This document shows, one piece after another, positions 11,845 through 22,521 of a stretch of 64,000 nucleotides of DNA; position 1 is the stretch's first letter, and each line of letters opens with the position of its first letter. The position numbers and the translations under genes are program-made. The DNA lies in NCBI GenBank assembly GCA_025667525.1, contig CM046877.1:291954364-292018363 (forward strand). The letters are read 5' to 3'. This DNA comes from Glebionis coronaria. Its lineage: Eukaryota > Streptophyta > Magnoliopsida > Asterales > Asteraceae. The notes beneath the pieces are model-generated. The model was given only the letters and a program-made list of their open reading frames with translations. It ran no database searches and was not told the origin of the DNA.

Positions 11845-12291
11845 AATGATGTGAATGCCATTACTCTTTCTTGTGTAACTTGTGGAGGTCCCCATTCCTA
11901 TGAACAATGTGATAATGTGCATGGTTATCAAGGGGAATGTTATGCTTACCAAGAAGAACATCGTGAACACTTCAAGCCGAATATCAATCCAAATAACCTT
12001 TCTTACAAGTCCCAAAACTACCTTACTCCACCGGGATATCCACCCCAACCACCCACCCAAATTCAACAAAATCCTCCTCAAATTTTACCAAGGAATCAAG
12101 GGCAAAGACCATCTTACCAAGGAAATAACTACAAGGCACCCAATCATTTTCAACCTCAAGGAAATAACTTCTATCCACCAAACCACGGATTTAATGCACC
12201 ACCTCCATCTTTTCCACAACAAGGTTTTTATCAAGGAAATGTGCAACTTAACCCCTATGGATTTGATGCTTCAAAAGTTTACTTCTTTTGA
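11845..12291 (+). pseudogene. Ath-B nucleocapsid zinc knuckle and Pro/Gln-rich tail
   Basis: In frame with gag beyond its TAA. It opens with CVTCGGPHSYEQC (C-x2-C-x3-H-x4-C), the zinc knuckle form typical of Athila gag, followed by a Pro/Gln/Asn-rich tail (PPGYPPQPPTQIQQNPP). The frame fails at TGA 12289-12291. A one-base shift near 12260-12280 passes the reading into the protease frame (FEKQLKDNQEENNKK). The tail matches the start of the Ath-G polyprotein (NYLSPPGFPPNNPNQQ). Confidence 0.8.
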
Positions 12292-14206
12292 GAAACAATT
12301 GAAAGATAATCAAGAGGAAAATAACAAGAAATTTGCTCTTCTTCAAAACCAAATTATGTATAATCAAAGACCACAAGGGGCTTTACCTTCCAACACACAA
12401 ACAAATCCAAGGGCAAATGTCAATGCTATTACAACAAGGAGTGGAAAAACAACAAAGGATCCTTCACCTCTTAAACCTTCTATTGTTCCACCTACTTGTG
12501 CTCCTACTTGTGACAAGCCTTCTACCTCTACTTCACCACCTCAAAATACTCCCATTTCTCCCACTTCAATACCTACTCATGAAACACTCAATAAGGAAAA
12601 TCCTTCATCAACTACTCAACCACAATCAAAACCAAGTCTTCCTTATCCCTCAAGATTGAAAAAAGACAAACTTAAGAACAAGGATGATATCCAAGTTTCT
12701 AACTTTTTGAGGATGTTCAAGCAACTTAACATCAATATCTCCTTTGCGGAAGCCTTAGCCAATATGCCTAAGTTTGCTAAGATGATTAAGGACTTGCTTT
12801 CTAACAAGGAGAGATTGGTGGATTTGCCTAATGCTTCCTTGAATGAAAATTGCTCCGCGGTTTTGCTTAAGAAGTTGCCTACTAAGCTTGGAGATCCGGG
12901 GAGGTTTTTGATTCCTTGCAATTTCCCGGGGGTGGAAAATTGTATGGCTTTAGCGGATTTAGGAGCAAGCATAAACCTCATGCCATTATCGGTTTGGAAG
13001 AAACTTTCACTTCCCGAGCTCACTCCTACTAAGATGACTCTTGAGTTGGCCAACCGTACTATAGCCTATCCGGTGGGAATTGCGGAGGATGTTTTTGTGG
13101 GGGTTGATAGATTTACATTTCCCGCGGATTTTGTGGTGGTTGATTATGATATGGATCCTAGAGTGCCTTTGATTGTTGGTAGGCCATTTTTGAGAACGGG
13201 TCGTACTTTAATCGATGTGGCGGAAGGAGAACTTACAATGCGGGTAGGAGATGAGAGAGTTGTGTTTAACATGGGGAAGTTGTCTAAAAAGTCTAATGAG
13301 CCCGAAGCGGTAAAACATATTGATGTTGTGCATGAGGAGGAAACACAAGATGATCTTCTTGATGAAGTTTGTGATGAGTACTTTTATGAAGCTTGCTCAA
13401 GTGGAGATTATGATTTACCGCATATTGAGACCATTGCTTCCATTACTTCATTTTTGGATTTTCATGAACATCAAGAGCTAAACTTTAGTGAAATCCCATA
13501 TGACACTCCACTTTTCCACAATGATAATCATATTCATGAGGACTTTAGTGATGGAGAATCTTTTCTTTGTGATTTACCAACATATGATGAATATAGTGAT
13601 GATGAGCTTTCTACTTGTGACTCTCCATTTGTTGATGATCATACTTCCTTTGGTTTTAAGGGATCACCAATTTTTGATAGTCCAATTTATGATGTTTATG
13701 GTGATGAGGCGGATTCTATAATGGATGAGAGTGATGAGTTTTTAGCGAAAGATATATCTTTTGAGTACACTCTTGGTTATCTTGATGAGGAGGGGGACAT
13801 ACTCTATTTAGAATCTCTATTGAATGAAGATCCTTTACCTTTTTCCTTGCCCACCTCAACCTTTCAAAGTGATAAAGGAAAACAAGTCATGATGGTTCCT
13901 TCCAAGAGCTTGTTGTTACACATGCCTCCACAAACTTTCTCTCACCATGTGAACTACAAAGGAGAATCTTCTAAGGCAACCATCACTTGTTGTTTTCCCA
14001 TTAAGGAACGGATTTTTGATCCTGGCATAGAGCTTGCTAAACCATCTCAGTATCCGCCTGATGCAACAAAAGGAAAACTTGTGAAAGATTTGAGAGTCTT
14101 ACCCTATCACCTTGTGAAGAATATATGGGAAACCATTTTGGAACACCACACCTCACCCTTTTCACCAATGCTTGGGAAGTTAGTTGTGGCTTTGTGTTAT
14201 ACGTAG
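12263..14206 (+). pseudogene. Ath-B aspartic protease with long acidic C-terminal extension, no RT
   Basis: About 640 codons are open in this frame after the frameshift (the frame is open from 11882, but its first part is out of phase with gag). The protease segment has GDPGRFLIPCNFPG, LADLGASINLMP with the active-site Asp at about 12955, and IVGRPFLRTGRTLIDV, nearly matching Ath-G. After residue VVFNM the sequence becomes strongly acidic (about 250 residues of D/E/Y/S/F), then ends with a stretch containing LAKPSQYPPDATKGK and LPYHLVKNIWE. It stops at TAG 14204-14206. No RT, RNase H or integrase follows. The tail may be a remnant of another ORF; I do not recognise it. Confidence 0.85.
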
Positions 14207-14685
14207 GATGGTAATTATGTATTTGATCCTAGGGGATATTTATGGAGTTTTGATAAATGAAAAACTTTTTTTACCTCATCATGGAGACTTTTCTTAAAAA
14301 GGGGCAAACATTTTTCTTCTCCATGATAGGTTTTAGACACTTTTAAGTGTGGGACGAGTCGAGCTAGAGACTCATTAACTCAAGCATCGTATAACTAGGT
14401 TTAGAGTGTTGTAGGTTAGAAATAAAGGTATAGACTTGGAGATAAGTGTAGGGGAGACCTTCTTTTGTCTTCATGATTGTTTGTAGGGTTGCTCACTCAT
14501 TTCATGCTTTGGAGCTTATGGAGGAGGCCCTTGTATCCGGTTCACTTTGTTACTATAGTGATTTTTCATTGACACCTTGTGCTTAAACATGATTTCACTA
14601 ATAGTTGTCCTTTCCTTAACTTGGGTTAAGCAAAGTCTATTCATTGTCATAAGTGTATGGGAAGTTTTTATACTTCCATGCTCTT

Positions 14686-14705
14686 AAACATTGAGGACAA
14701 TGTTT
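14686..14705 (+). repeat. Perfect hairpin conserved with Ath-G
   Basis: AAACATTGAGGACAATGTTT has 8-bp arms and an AGGA loop. The same hairpin is on the minus strand at 32966-32985 in Ath-G, at the equivalent place upstream of the TTAAGTGTAG block. Confidence 0.85.
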
Positions 14706-15561
14706 AGCTTAAGTGTAGTGGGGTCTTCTATCGAAGTGACCTTACATAGAACTTGTCATTGTCTTTCATGATAACATGGAAAATTGATTTTCAAACATTT
14801 TTCAATTTTTGATCTACTTTGACCACCAAAAATATGCATTCATAATTTTTGCATCAATCATTTTTCATTTGCATAAAACATTTGCATTGAATATATGTCT
14901 TCTTTTATTTTGCATCAAAATATATAAAGAGAAAAAAAATAATAAAAACATGGTTTAACAAATTTAGACTTCTTTGACATATTAGGCCCGCCATGGATAT
15001 TTTGACTCAACCCGAGTTTGCTTATCTTAGCACTCTCTAGCTAGTATCCTTAACCATGTAGTCCTTCATTGGTCTATTAGGCTAAGCATCCACCAATCTC
15101 ATTCTTTGAGATTTTAAATTTGTGGAGAATGGGAAATGATAGAGTTGAAGCAAGTGTAAAAGGGCTAGATAAACTTCATGATAATTACTTGTGGCTAAAC
15201 CTTTCTCTTCTTTACCTCTATTTTCTTCACATGTATATAATTGTTAATAAATAATCAAGAACGGTTTTAATTGGTTTGTAATATCTTATGCATTTTTGTC
15301 TAATTATTTATGATTGATATAAGTACGTCTTAAGATTCTAAGTTGGAACGTTTTATGTGTACTAGACTTATGTCATGCTCAATATTTAGCGGGTGTTTTT
15401 CCTTTTATTCTTTTCAAATTTCTTTGTGAGGAATAAGAAAAATAAGAGCGGCTTACAAAAAAATGAGTGGCTAGGAAAAGAAAAGAAAAAAGAAAAAAAA
15501 AATTTATTATGCAAGACTCCCAAGAGGGGCAGTGTGGTGTTAATTATAGTGACAATTGAGT

Positions 15562-15636
15562 TCCAATATTACCTTGACGGGTTGCGGGGATTCAATAGAT
15601 TGCTCCAATCCAATATTACCTTGACGGGTTGCGGGG
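15562..15636 (+). repeat. 28-bp direct repeat x2 in Ath-B 3' tract
   Basis: The unit opens TCCAATATTACCTTGACGGG and ends TTGCGGGG. It occurs at 15562-15589 and 15609-15636, separated by 19 bp. Confidence 0.9.
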
Positions 15637-16302
15637 TTGAAGATCCAAAGTCTCAAAAAGATGGCGGATGTAAATTATTGCGTGAGTTTTATTTTTCTTT
15701 CCTTAGCGAGTGTGTAGCTACTTATGAAAGCATGACATGAGGACTTTACACATAAGGCGAATGACTTATTATTCTTGAAACGGACTTGTATTAATTGTGA
15801 GCAGTTTTTCAAGTAATGGATGAGAGGATTACTTAGGATTAAAACTGTGCTTCCTTATTTTTGTATTTTTCACTTCTTATACTTCACACTTGAATAAATG
15901 ACAAATTTGCCCACAAGCAATTTGCTCAAATAATAACCGGTTCCACATTTAACTATCATGAATAAGTTGATGCACTTTTTACTTGTGAATACAATGATCC
16001 CATTTTTAAGCTTGGTATGGGAAAGTGAAACTTGAGGGTGATAAGTGTCCATGGTACCAAAGCCCTAATCTAAGTCATTGAATTCTTTATGAGTTATTTC
16101 CATCAAAACCATTTATGAAAAAATCCAAAAATATATAAATAAGATTGTTTTCTTTGCAATGCATTGTAAAAATTCAAAATCATTCATCATGTAGTATAGT
16201 TTAGTTTATTAAATCATAAAATGGCCAAGGATGGTTAATTATGAGAAAAGTGCACTTTAGAGCTTTGAAATGATGCATTGCATGAGGTCATGGCAATGGT
16301 CA

Positions 16303-16315
16303 AGTGGAGGGGAGT
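16303..16315 (+). promoter_or_regulatory. Ath-B polypurine tract
   Basis: The purine run GTGGAGGGGAGT ends next to the TG of the 3' LTR and would prime plus-strand DNA. Ath-G has GTGTAGGGGATT at the same position. Confidence 0.8.
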
Positions 16316-18914
16316 TGATAAGTGTGAAAACACTCATCAATAATGATCCAAAAACCACTCAAAACACAGTTAAATACATTATGTTAACTTTAAAATATCA
16401 GAATTATGCGTGTATTTGTGTTTCATGTGTTTTCAGGTAAGAAGATACATTTTCGAGCAATCACGCGGTTTCAAGGACTTATTTTATCAAAAGACGAAGA
16501 AAAAGACGAAAGATGCTTTCAAGGATCATACTTGCCATCATTTACCAAGAGCAAGGGCTTAAGTTGGAATTTTGACAAAGATGAAGGATGAAAAAGAAAG
16601 TACTTAAAAGTTTTAACCACATTTGGAAAGAAAGAAGATAATGAAGGACCAAAAGGAAAACATTGGAAAGTTTATTAAAACTTGGTCAATTGACCCATTC
16701 CGGTCAAACACACAAACGTGTTATCCTTCGTTCCCAAAGAAGAGAGAGAAACGAATATCAGATTTCTATCACCTCTATCTACCCTAGACCTGCAAGTTCG
16801 ATTCAAGGACGATACATGAAGTTTCAGCCAAAGTATATAACTATAAAGATGATCCTCTTTCTTTCCTCTACAAGAAGATATAAATGAATTGGATTAGAAT
16901 CAAGAATTGAAGAAACGCCCAAATCGGATTGAAGATGAAGAACGAGCTAACCTCGTATTAAACACGTGTCCACTCCTCATTGGCTTAACCACGTCATCTC
17001 ATCATCCTCTGGACCCCTATAAATAGAAGACGAAGGCTTCATTTGCGATGGTTAGCTTAGGTGTAGATTCACACACTTAGTTAGTTAGGATTAGTTAGAT
17101 ATTTAGGTTTTCTTTCAAAGCTTATTGATATTCAGATAATCATTCAGTTAGATATTTTGTTAGTCAGTTGTAACCGAATGTTTTCTTTCCACCATTAATG
17201 AAATAACAAGCTTTTCGTTTTAATCTTTCTTCTTCACTGCTTCTTTAGATTACATGATATTTCGAGTTCGAGTTACTGTTCATTTGAATATGGTGAGTAA
17301 TTTGAGTTTATTGGATTGATTGTATGCTAGTTAAAGTTTCGATCGGTTACTATTTGTCAGTTTGTTAAGCTTGAAATGATTGTCTTTTAAGCTCTTAGAT
17401 TGTAGGATTATGAGTACTTGACAGATTGATCAAGGTTTAATCAGTTTAGAGTTTTAGCAGCTTTCCAAATTTAGAAGTGTTTCATGTTGATTCAGTTAAA
17501 ATCTATCATGAATTAGTTAAGTGTGGTTGTAGTCATAGAATGATACAGTAATTATGTTTGATCTGCTTATTAGAATTAGTTTGAGCTACTGATCTTGTAA
17601 AGTTTTGTGTGATATTGTAGCTTATTGATCCTAGCTGAAATTTGATCATCAGTGTTTAGGGACAGCAGGTTATAAACTGAATTTGGTAGATAGTAAGTAA
17701 GTCAATTGGTAATATTAGTTTGAGTTAGAAATAGGTTTCAACTACGGTTCAGTTTTCATTTGCAGGTTTCAGAATCGTCGATTCTGTTTTGTTTTTCTTC
17801 GCTGTATTTCGATTTTGTAGGTTTCGTTTTGCAGGTTTTGGATTTCCCGTATGGTGGTAGCAGGCGTTTGTTCCGATTCCAGCTTATAGGTGTAGCATAG
17901 CTTTGGATTCAGTCTTGGTGGTGTTTTTGTATTAAGCCGGCTCAGCGCCGAGCTTCGACTCAACGGACTAGACTACGGAAGTCAAGGTCAAGCTCATTCT
18001 TATTTTACGCATTTTATTTTCCTTGGTGCAAATTGCTCTAGCCTGTTATAGTTGATATTCTTTCTTTAAATTCATGCTAGTTAGATTTGTTTGATTTGTT
18101 AGTGATAGTTTTTAACTTGTTTCATTAAGAGTATAGTAGTTCATTGATTTCATTCGTCTAGTTTTCATCAGTTAGTGAATTCTGAGTTAGTTTTTACAGT
18201 TCATAGTGAGTTGATGTGCATTTACAGTATGACTGTTTGGATTGGTATCTCATAGGATTGAACTTTTAGAGCAGCTTATTAATTAGTTCTTAAAACATCC
18301 ATTCTAAACTGATTGTTTAAAACTGTAAGTCATAGCTGTTGGAACATGGAAGGATAGAGTTTGAACATGTTTAGTCCCTGAACTCGTATATACTAATTTT
18401 AGTGGTAGTCCTTAGTTTGTAGTACTCCAGTTAGAATAACAATTCTGTTAGTCTTCTTAACTAAAATCAGTTTGACTTTTAGTGGGCTCGTATGAATTTC
18501 ATTTGGGCCAAACATTTAGTTTAGTGCAATTGAATGTAGGCCCATTTCTTTAAAATTCATAATCTGTATTTTTAGAAATTGTATAATTGGTTTTATGATA
18601 GGATTTAATGATTTTTTTAGAGGTTTGTATTTTTAGTTTGATAAGGAAGTTGATTTTTATATTTTGTATTTCTAATAGTAGTGTAAATTTGTTTTTTTAC
18701 ATTGCATACGTTTAAATGTTGTAATTGCAATATGTTTTTAGTGTAGTACATATACGTAGATTAGTTAATATTTTACCTTTTTAATTATTTTGTGCCAAGT
18801 AGAAATAGATTACCAATCAAGTCTTTTTAACCAAAAACAATTAAGTCGAGCTTAAAAACGTTATATCAATTCGTTAAGACCGAGAGAAAACGAACTATAA
18901 AAAGACAGATATTA
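16316..18914 (+). repeat. Ath-B 3' LTR
   Basis: It matches 7505-10103 across its full length, with scattered substitutions and 1-bp indels. It ends GACAGATATTA followed by the target duplication CGGAG. Its TATA box is at 17018-17025. Confidence 0.92.
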
Positions 18915-18919
18915 CGGAG
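18915..18919. repeat. Ath-B target-site duplication, right copy
   Basis: CGGAG is identical to 7500-7504. It shows that the 3' LTR ends at 18914 rather than at the CA at 18907. Confidence 0.85.
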
Positions 18920-19273
18920 TCCGAGATGAATTCATCCCCGCATGCTTATACTTTTTGCACTTAATACTTCAACAAATTCAAGAAAGCCTAAAAGTCAAGT
19001 CTTCCACTGTATCAAATTCTGAAGCTTTCAAGAATTATAAAGGTATAAGTATGTGGGACATGAAGTCACGAAGAAGCGAAGATCACAAGTGATGAACAGG
19101 ATCAAGGCAAGAAATTAATGCTCTAGATTGATATCAAAGATCACATCAACATATTCACCAGAAAAGAATAAAGAAAAGAAAGACGAAGACTACGAGCTCA
19201 AAGACAAGCATAGAATGCTAGGTTTATTTTATTATTGTAACTCGGGTAACGCCCTTGTTTGGAGTGACCTCCC

Positions 19274-19288
19274 TTAGGGGGAGATTTT
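19274..19288 (+). promoter_or_regulatory. Cop-A polypurine tract
   Basis: TTAGGGGGAGATTTT directly precedes the TGGAAATACG taken as the LTR start. The same GGGGGAGAT core borders the LTRs of Cop-D and Cop-F. Confidence 0.8.
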
Positions 19289-19614
19289 TGGAAATACGTT
19301 TTTACGTATTTAGGAAGATTCGGTCACTCCGACAATATATTAAGTAGTAGCTCGTAGTATAGTTACTTTATATTAATTTAACAAGGAAAAGCCCGGTCCA
19401 TGTCATGTATGGCCGGCCCAACTTGTAAGCCCAAGCCCATCTCATGGGCTTGGTATATAAATCCTCTCCTTAGTTGGAGAGGGTGTGGTTCACATTGTAT
19501 TTCATATAGTTGAAGGTGTTTTCCTTTCACTTTCTCTCTCTAAGTGTGTGTGTTCTCACCATCTCTCTATATCTTTCTCTCTCTAGAATAAAAGCAAGAT
19601 TTACAATATCCTAC
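19289..19614 (+). repeat. Cop-A 3' LTR
   Basis: It begins TGGAAATACG after the polypurine tract. It shares the layout of the Cop-D LTR: GCCCGG...GGCCCAA upstream of a TATA box, and CT-rich sequence at the end. The right end is uncertain: TTTACA at 19605 and CCTACA at 19614 are both possible, because the other LTR is outside the window. Confidence 0.65.
19431..19482 (+). promoter_or_regulatory. Cop-A core promoter: inverted repeat, TATA box, inverted repeat
   Basis: CCAAGCCCAT-CTC-ATGGGCTTGG (10-bp perfect arms, 19431-19453) is followed without a gap by TATATAAA (19454-19461). Then comes CCTCTCC-TTAGTT-GGAGAGG (7-bp arms, 19463-19482). The second hairpin would fall around the expected transcription start. 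Confidence 0.8.
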
Positions 19615-19615
19615 A

Positions 19616-19634
19616 AGAACCAGCAGCGGTGCCA
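19616..19634 (-). promoter_or_regulatory. Ath-E primer binding site
   Basis: The minus strand reads TGGCACCGCTGCTGGTTCT, two bases from the LTR end, as in Ath-B. It differs from the Ath-B site by C-to-T type changes. Confidence 0.75.
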
Positions 19635-21622
19635 TTTAATATTTGTCTTTCTATAGTTCATTTTTCTCGATATCTTTACGAATTGAATGATTGAGAGAAA
19701 CCGAGTAAACTAATTGTTTTTGGTGTTTGATTGATAATATTTTGGAATTCTATGTCTAATTACCACTAAGCACGTAAAAAGGTAAAAATAATATCAATAC
19801 GTAACCGTACTAGTCTAAAAACATGTTGCAAATACCAATTACAATGCTAAATGTACAACTAAGTAATGCACAATATGTAAAAATGCCAAAAGTGTAAAGT
19901 ATATGGAAGTAGAGGGTCTGAAAATGTAAATGTAGAAAATTCATGGATTGAAAATGTAAAATGTAACAACTATAAACCAATACTAACAAAAGTAACAAAC
20001 TAAAAACTTAATTTGTAACAAACTAACAAGAACAATGACTATGTTGCAAAAACTAACAACTTTTAAACCAATTAAAATAGATTAGCACAACTAACAATTT
20101 CCAAGGACTAGATTGCAATTAACAAAATTTTTAAAGCTAAAATTGGGCTCTTTGAAGAAAAACCAATATCTAGAGATTTAGTGCACCAAATAAGCTGAAA
20201 TTAGTCACAAAAGTTTGCAAATCCAATTTTAGCTAGCCAGTTCCAAGGAGATCAACTGAAGTTAACTCAATCTCCAATAAGCACTTTGGGAATAAGCTAC
20301 TTTTTAGAAAACTGCTTATTGGAAAAAGCACAATGTCTGATTTTGTTAAAAGATGATTAAGATCCCAAATAAACGACACCTATTCAAGAAAATCTGAAAA
20401 TCACCAATAGAATAAGCTAGAAAATCCAATTAGCCAAAAAGAGCTTATGTTGACTAGCGTTGACTTTCGTTGACCAACTTTGACCAAAGTCCAAACTTAT
20501 TTTTAAGACTTGTTAAACTGATTTATGAAAGAAAATGAGGTAGTTTATGAAAGGAATAAGCCAGAATTGAAAATGACTTATCACAGAAAACTCAACTTAT
20601 CACAGAGACTTTTCAATGCTTATTTCTCGCTCAAAACTTAGAACTGTATTATCTAGCTTATATATTCTGAAACGTAGGATGTTAAGCTTCACCTAGAAAC
20701 AAAAATCAAAGTCTGAATACAAGTAATGAAGATTTTAGAAAGGTTTGAAGTAAGCATGTTTTAGACTACTAATCTGACCCAAAGTTTTCAAAGATCTTAT
20801 GCCTGTTTGACTTAAAGATTGACTTCTAAAACTTGCAAAAGCACTTGTTAATAGTTTTTTAGTACAAAACAACACTTTTTAACAACTTTTACTTGTTGGA
20901 TAAAAAATAAGCTATAGATCCAAACACTGGTTTTAAGGCTAAAACATATTTATGCCAACAGAACTAGTCAAAGCTAACAATTAAAGACAACAAACTATCA
21001 AATCATATCAATAAGCATAAAATGAACAATTATCAAGCAATTTCAAGTTGAATTACACTAAGACTCAAATATTAGCATGCAGACTACTTGTTTTAGGGGA
21101 AATTGTAAAGTAAACTTATGAATGAACTTTGAAGGGTCCTTTGATGAAGAAATGAGCGCTGAGCTCGCGTATACTATAACTACCACCAGTCTAACTAATC
21201 AACACAACATCAAACCCAATCAATCATCATCATCATCTAACTCTGATCAAATCTACAAAATCTTGAAGTATTGGCTACTTTTGAGCTAAGGAATGAACTG
21301 GTACTTTTTGATCACTCGAACAGCTTTCAAATCAACAAACGAACTCTGTTATTCCTTAAGAATAACATAATTAAGCAATGTGAATGAATGAACAGTAGTG
21401 CAGGTATGAATTTGAGAGAATGAGAGTAAATGTGAAATCTGTGCTTTCATTAATGTAAGTTTGGTTACAAGTTGTTGTAACTACCTAACAAACTATCTTA
21501 GAGTGGTTGTCAATCACTCTGAGAAGTTTAACTAGTGAGGGAAAAACAGAGTGTAAGAAATTATCTAAAGTGTGTGTGATTTCACACTTTAACTACTTGC
21601 TACAAATGAGCTAATCTAGGGG

Positions 21623-21630
21623 TATTTATA
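21623..21630 (-). promoter_or_regulatory. TATA box, Ath-E LTR
   Basis: The minus strand reads TATAAATA in the context CTCTATAAATACCCC, about 890 bp into the LTR. Confidence 0.6.
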
Positions 21631-22151
21631 GAGTTGTGATGAAAAGTAGGTGATGTTGATGGCGTGTTGTGACCAATGGTAGATCGCCAGGTGTCCAATT
21701 CTGCAATTGAGTTCTTCAAGTGTTCATCTTAGATTGGGGGTTTTCAGTTCACTGAATGAATTGCTAATTAAACACTTGGGTTATGTTCGCCTCATGATGA
21801 CGATTACTTTTGGTGTTGAAAGATTTCCATGAAAGTGCTTCCTTCGTTCTATGCGTTCTGGATTTGAGATGATACACGTGGCAGTGTGGTATTAGTTGAA
21901 AAGGGAAAACACGGATCATTATCCAATCTTTGATTTTTGATTGGTTAAAAGCTCTCAGTGGATTTACTGTGTAGATTCTATTCTCTCTCCTCATAAATGA
22001 CATATAGCTGGCAATCTGGATACCACTTTTTGAGGCCTCCCATTGGCTGGTTCAGGTGTCACATGGATCAAATCTTGAATACTTTCCAAAAATGGCAGTT
22101 TTAATCCTTTTAGTTAGCAGATTTGTATTTTGAGTTAACAACTTCATAAAC

Positions 22152-22316
22152 TTGACATTCTTGGCCCTTTGACTTGCTATTTGACTAGCTTTGACCCTTT
22201 GACTTGTTGACTTTGAATTTGAGATCTTTTGACTTTGTTCTTGACTTTATCAAATTTACACTGTTAGTCCCTTAAGTTTTGCAGCTTGTCAAGAAAGGTC
22301 CTTTGACTTTGTTGAC
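22152..22316. promoter_or_regulatory. Cluster of ten TTGAC motifs (W-box core) in Ath-E U3
   Basis: Ten TTGAC copies lie within 165 bp on the plus strand, many as TTTGACTT. TTGAC(C/T) is the core bound by WRKY transcription factors in plants. The cluster sits upstream of the TATA box in the element's sense. A function as a stress enhancer is inference. Confidence 0.5.
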
Positions 22317-22521
22317 TTGTCATATTGAGTCCTTCTTTTGTCTTTTCTTCAGTATAAATGCATTGGAATCCGTGTTTGCATCGAATTTGTATCTTTTTAC
22401 CTACAAAAGCACAAAAAATAAAGAATACCCCATAATACTGCTTTTACACATATTTCTGGTATTTTTCTTTGTGTTTTAGGGTTTAATATGTTATAATTGA
22501 TACGAGATTTCACTCATATCA

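Larger units (their letters stand above)
14207..16315 (+). other. Ath-B 3' noncoding tract
   Basis: This is 2.1 kb without coding resemblance. Several blocks match Ath-G in reverse complement, including a 20-bp hairpin and a TTAAGTGTAG block followed by TCTTCTATCGAAGT at 14710-14739. It contains a 28-bp direct repeat at 15562 and 15609. Confidence 0.75.
7505..18914 (+). mobile_element. Ath-B: non-autonomous Athila-type Ty3/gypsy element, complete ends
   Basis: Two LTRs of 2599 bp (7505-10103, 16316-18914) flank a 6.2-kb interior. A primer binding site of tRNA-Asp type lies 2 bp after the 5' LTR, a purine tract sits at the 3' LTR, and the 5-bp target duplication CGGAG is perfect. The interior codes for gag and protease only. 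The reverse transcriptase, RNase H and integrase present in its relative Ath-G are missing, so it must have relied on a partner element. The LTRs differ at roughly 40 sites by eye (about 1.5%). It interrupts the 3' noncoding tract of Cop-A. Confidence 0.92.
18920..19614 (+). mobile_element. Cop-A: 3' segment after the Ath-B insertion
   Basis: 18920-19273 continues the 3' noncoding tract of Cop-A and resembles the reverse complement of 52000-52260 in Cop-D (for example AGCATGTGG-type and GAAGATC/CAAAGATCAC blocks). It ends in a polypurine tract and an LTR of about 326 bp. Rejoining 7504 to 18920 restores the order seen in Cop-D. Confidence 0.75.
19616..22521 (-). mobile_element. Ath-E: Athila-type LTR with primer binding site, rest outside window
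   Basis: On the minus strand this is a 5' LTR (22521 down to 19637) followed by the primer binding site at 19634-19616. The interior should continue leftward but is replaced by the Cop-A LTR a few bases further. The simplest reading is that Cop-A inserted into the Ath-E leader just downstream of the primer site, and the remainder of Ath-E lies beyond position 1. On the right, Ath-E interrupts the gag of Cop-C at 22521/22522. Confidence 0.75.
19637..22521 (-). repeat. Ath-E 5' LTR
   Basis: In element orientation it begins TGATATGAGTGAAATC and ends GACAAATATTA. Its last 300 bases are clearly related to the Ath-B LTR (for example GCAACATGTTTTTAG, ATATTATTTTTACCTTTTTA). The middle is diverged. 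Length is 2885 bp. No supported gene lies inside; ORFs at 19810-19998, 21764-22003 and 22279-22479 are short and unrelated to anything I recognise. Confidence 0.75.

Noticed and set aside
11882..12262. First 125 codons of the long Ath-B protease frame
   Set aside because: Out of phase with the gag tail; the true reading here is the frame holding the zinc knuckle, and the protease frame begins after a frameshift.
18901..18907. Ath-B 3' LTR ending at the CA at 18907
   Set aside because: That end gives no target duplication; ending at 18914 gives a perfect CGGAG match on both sides.
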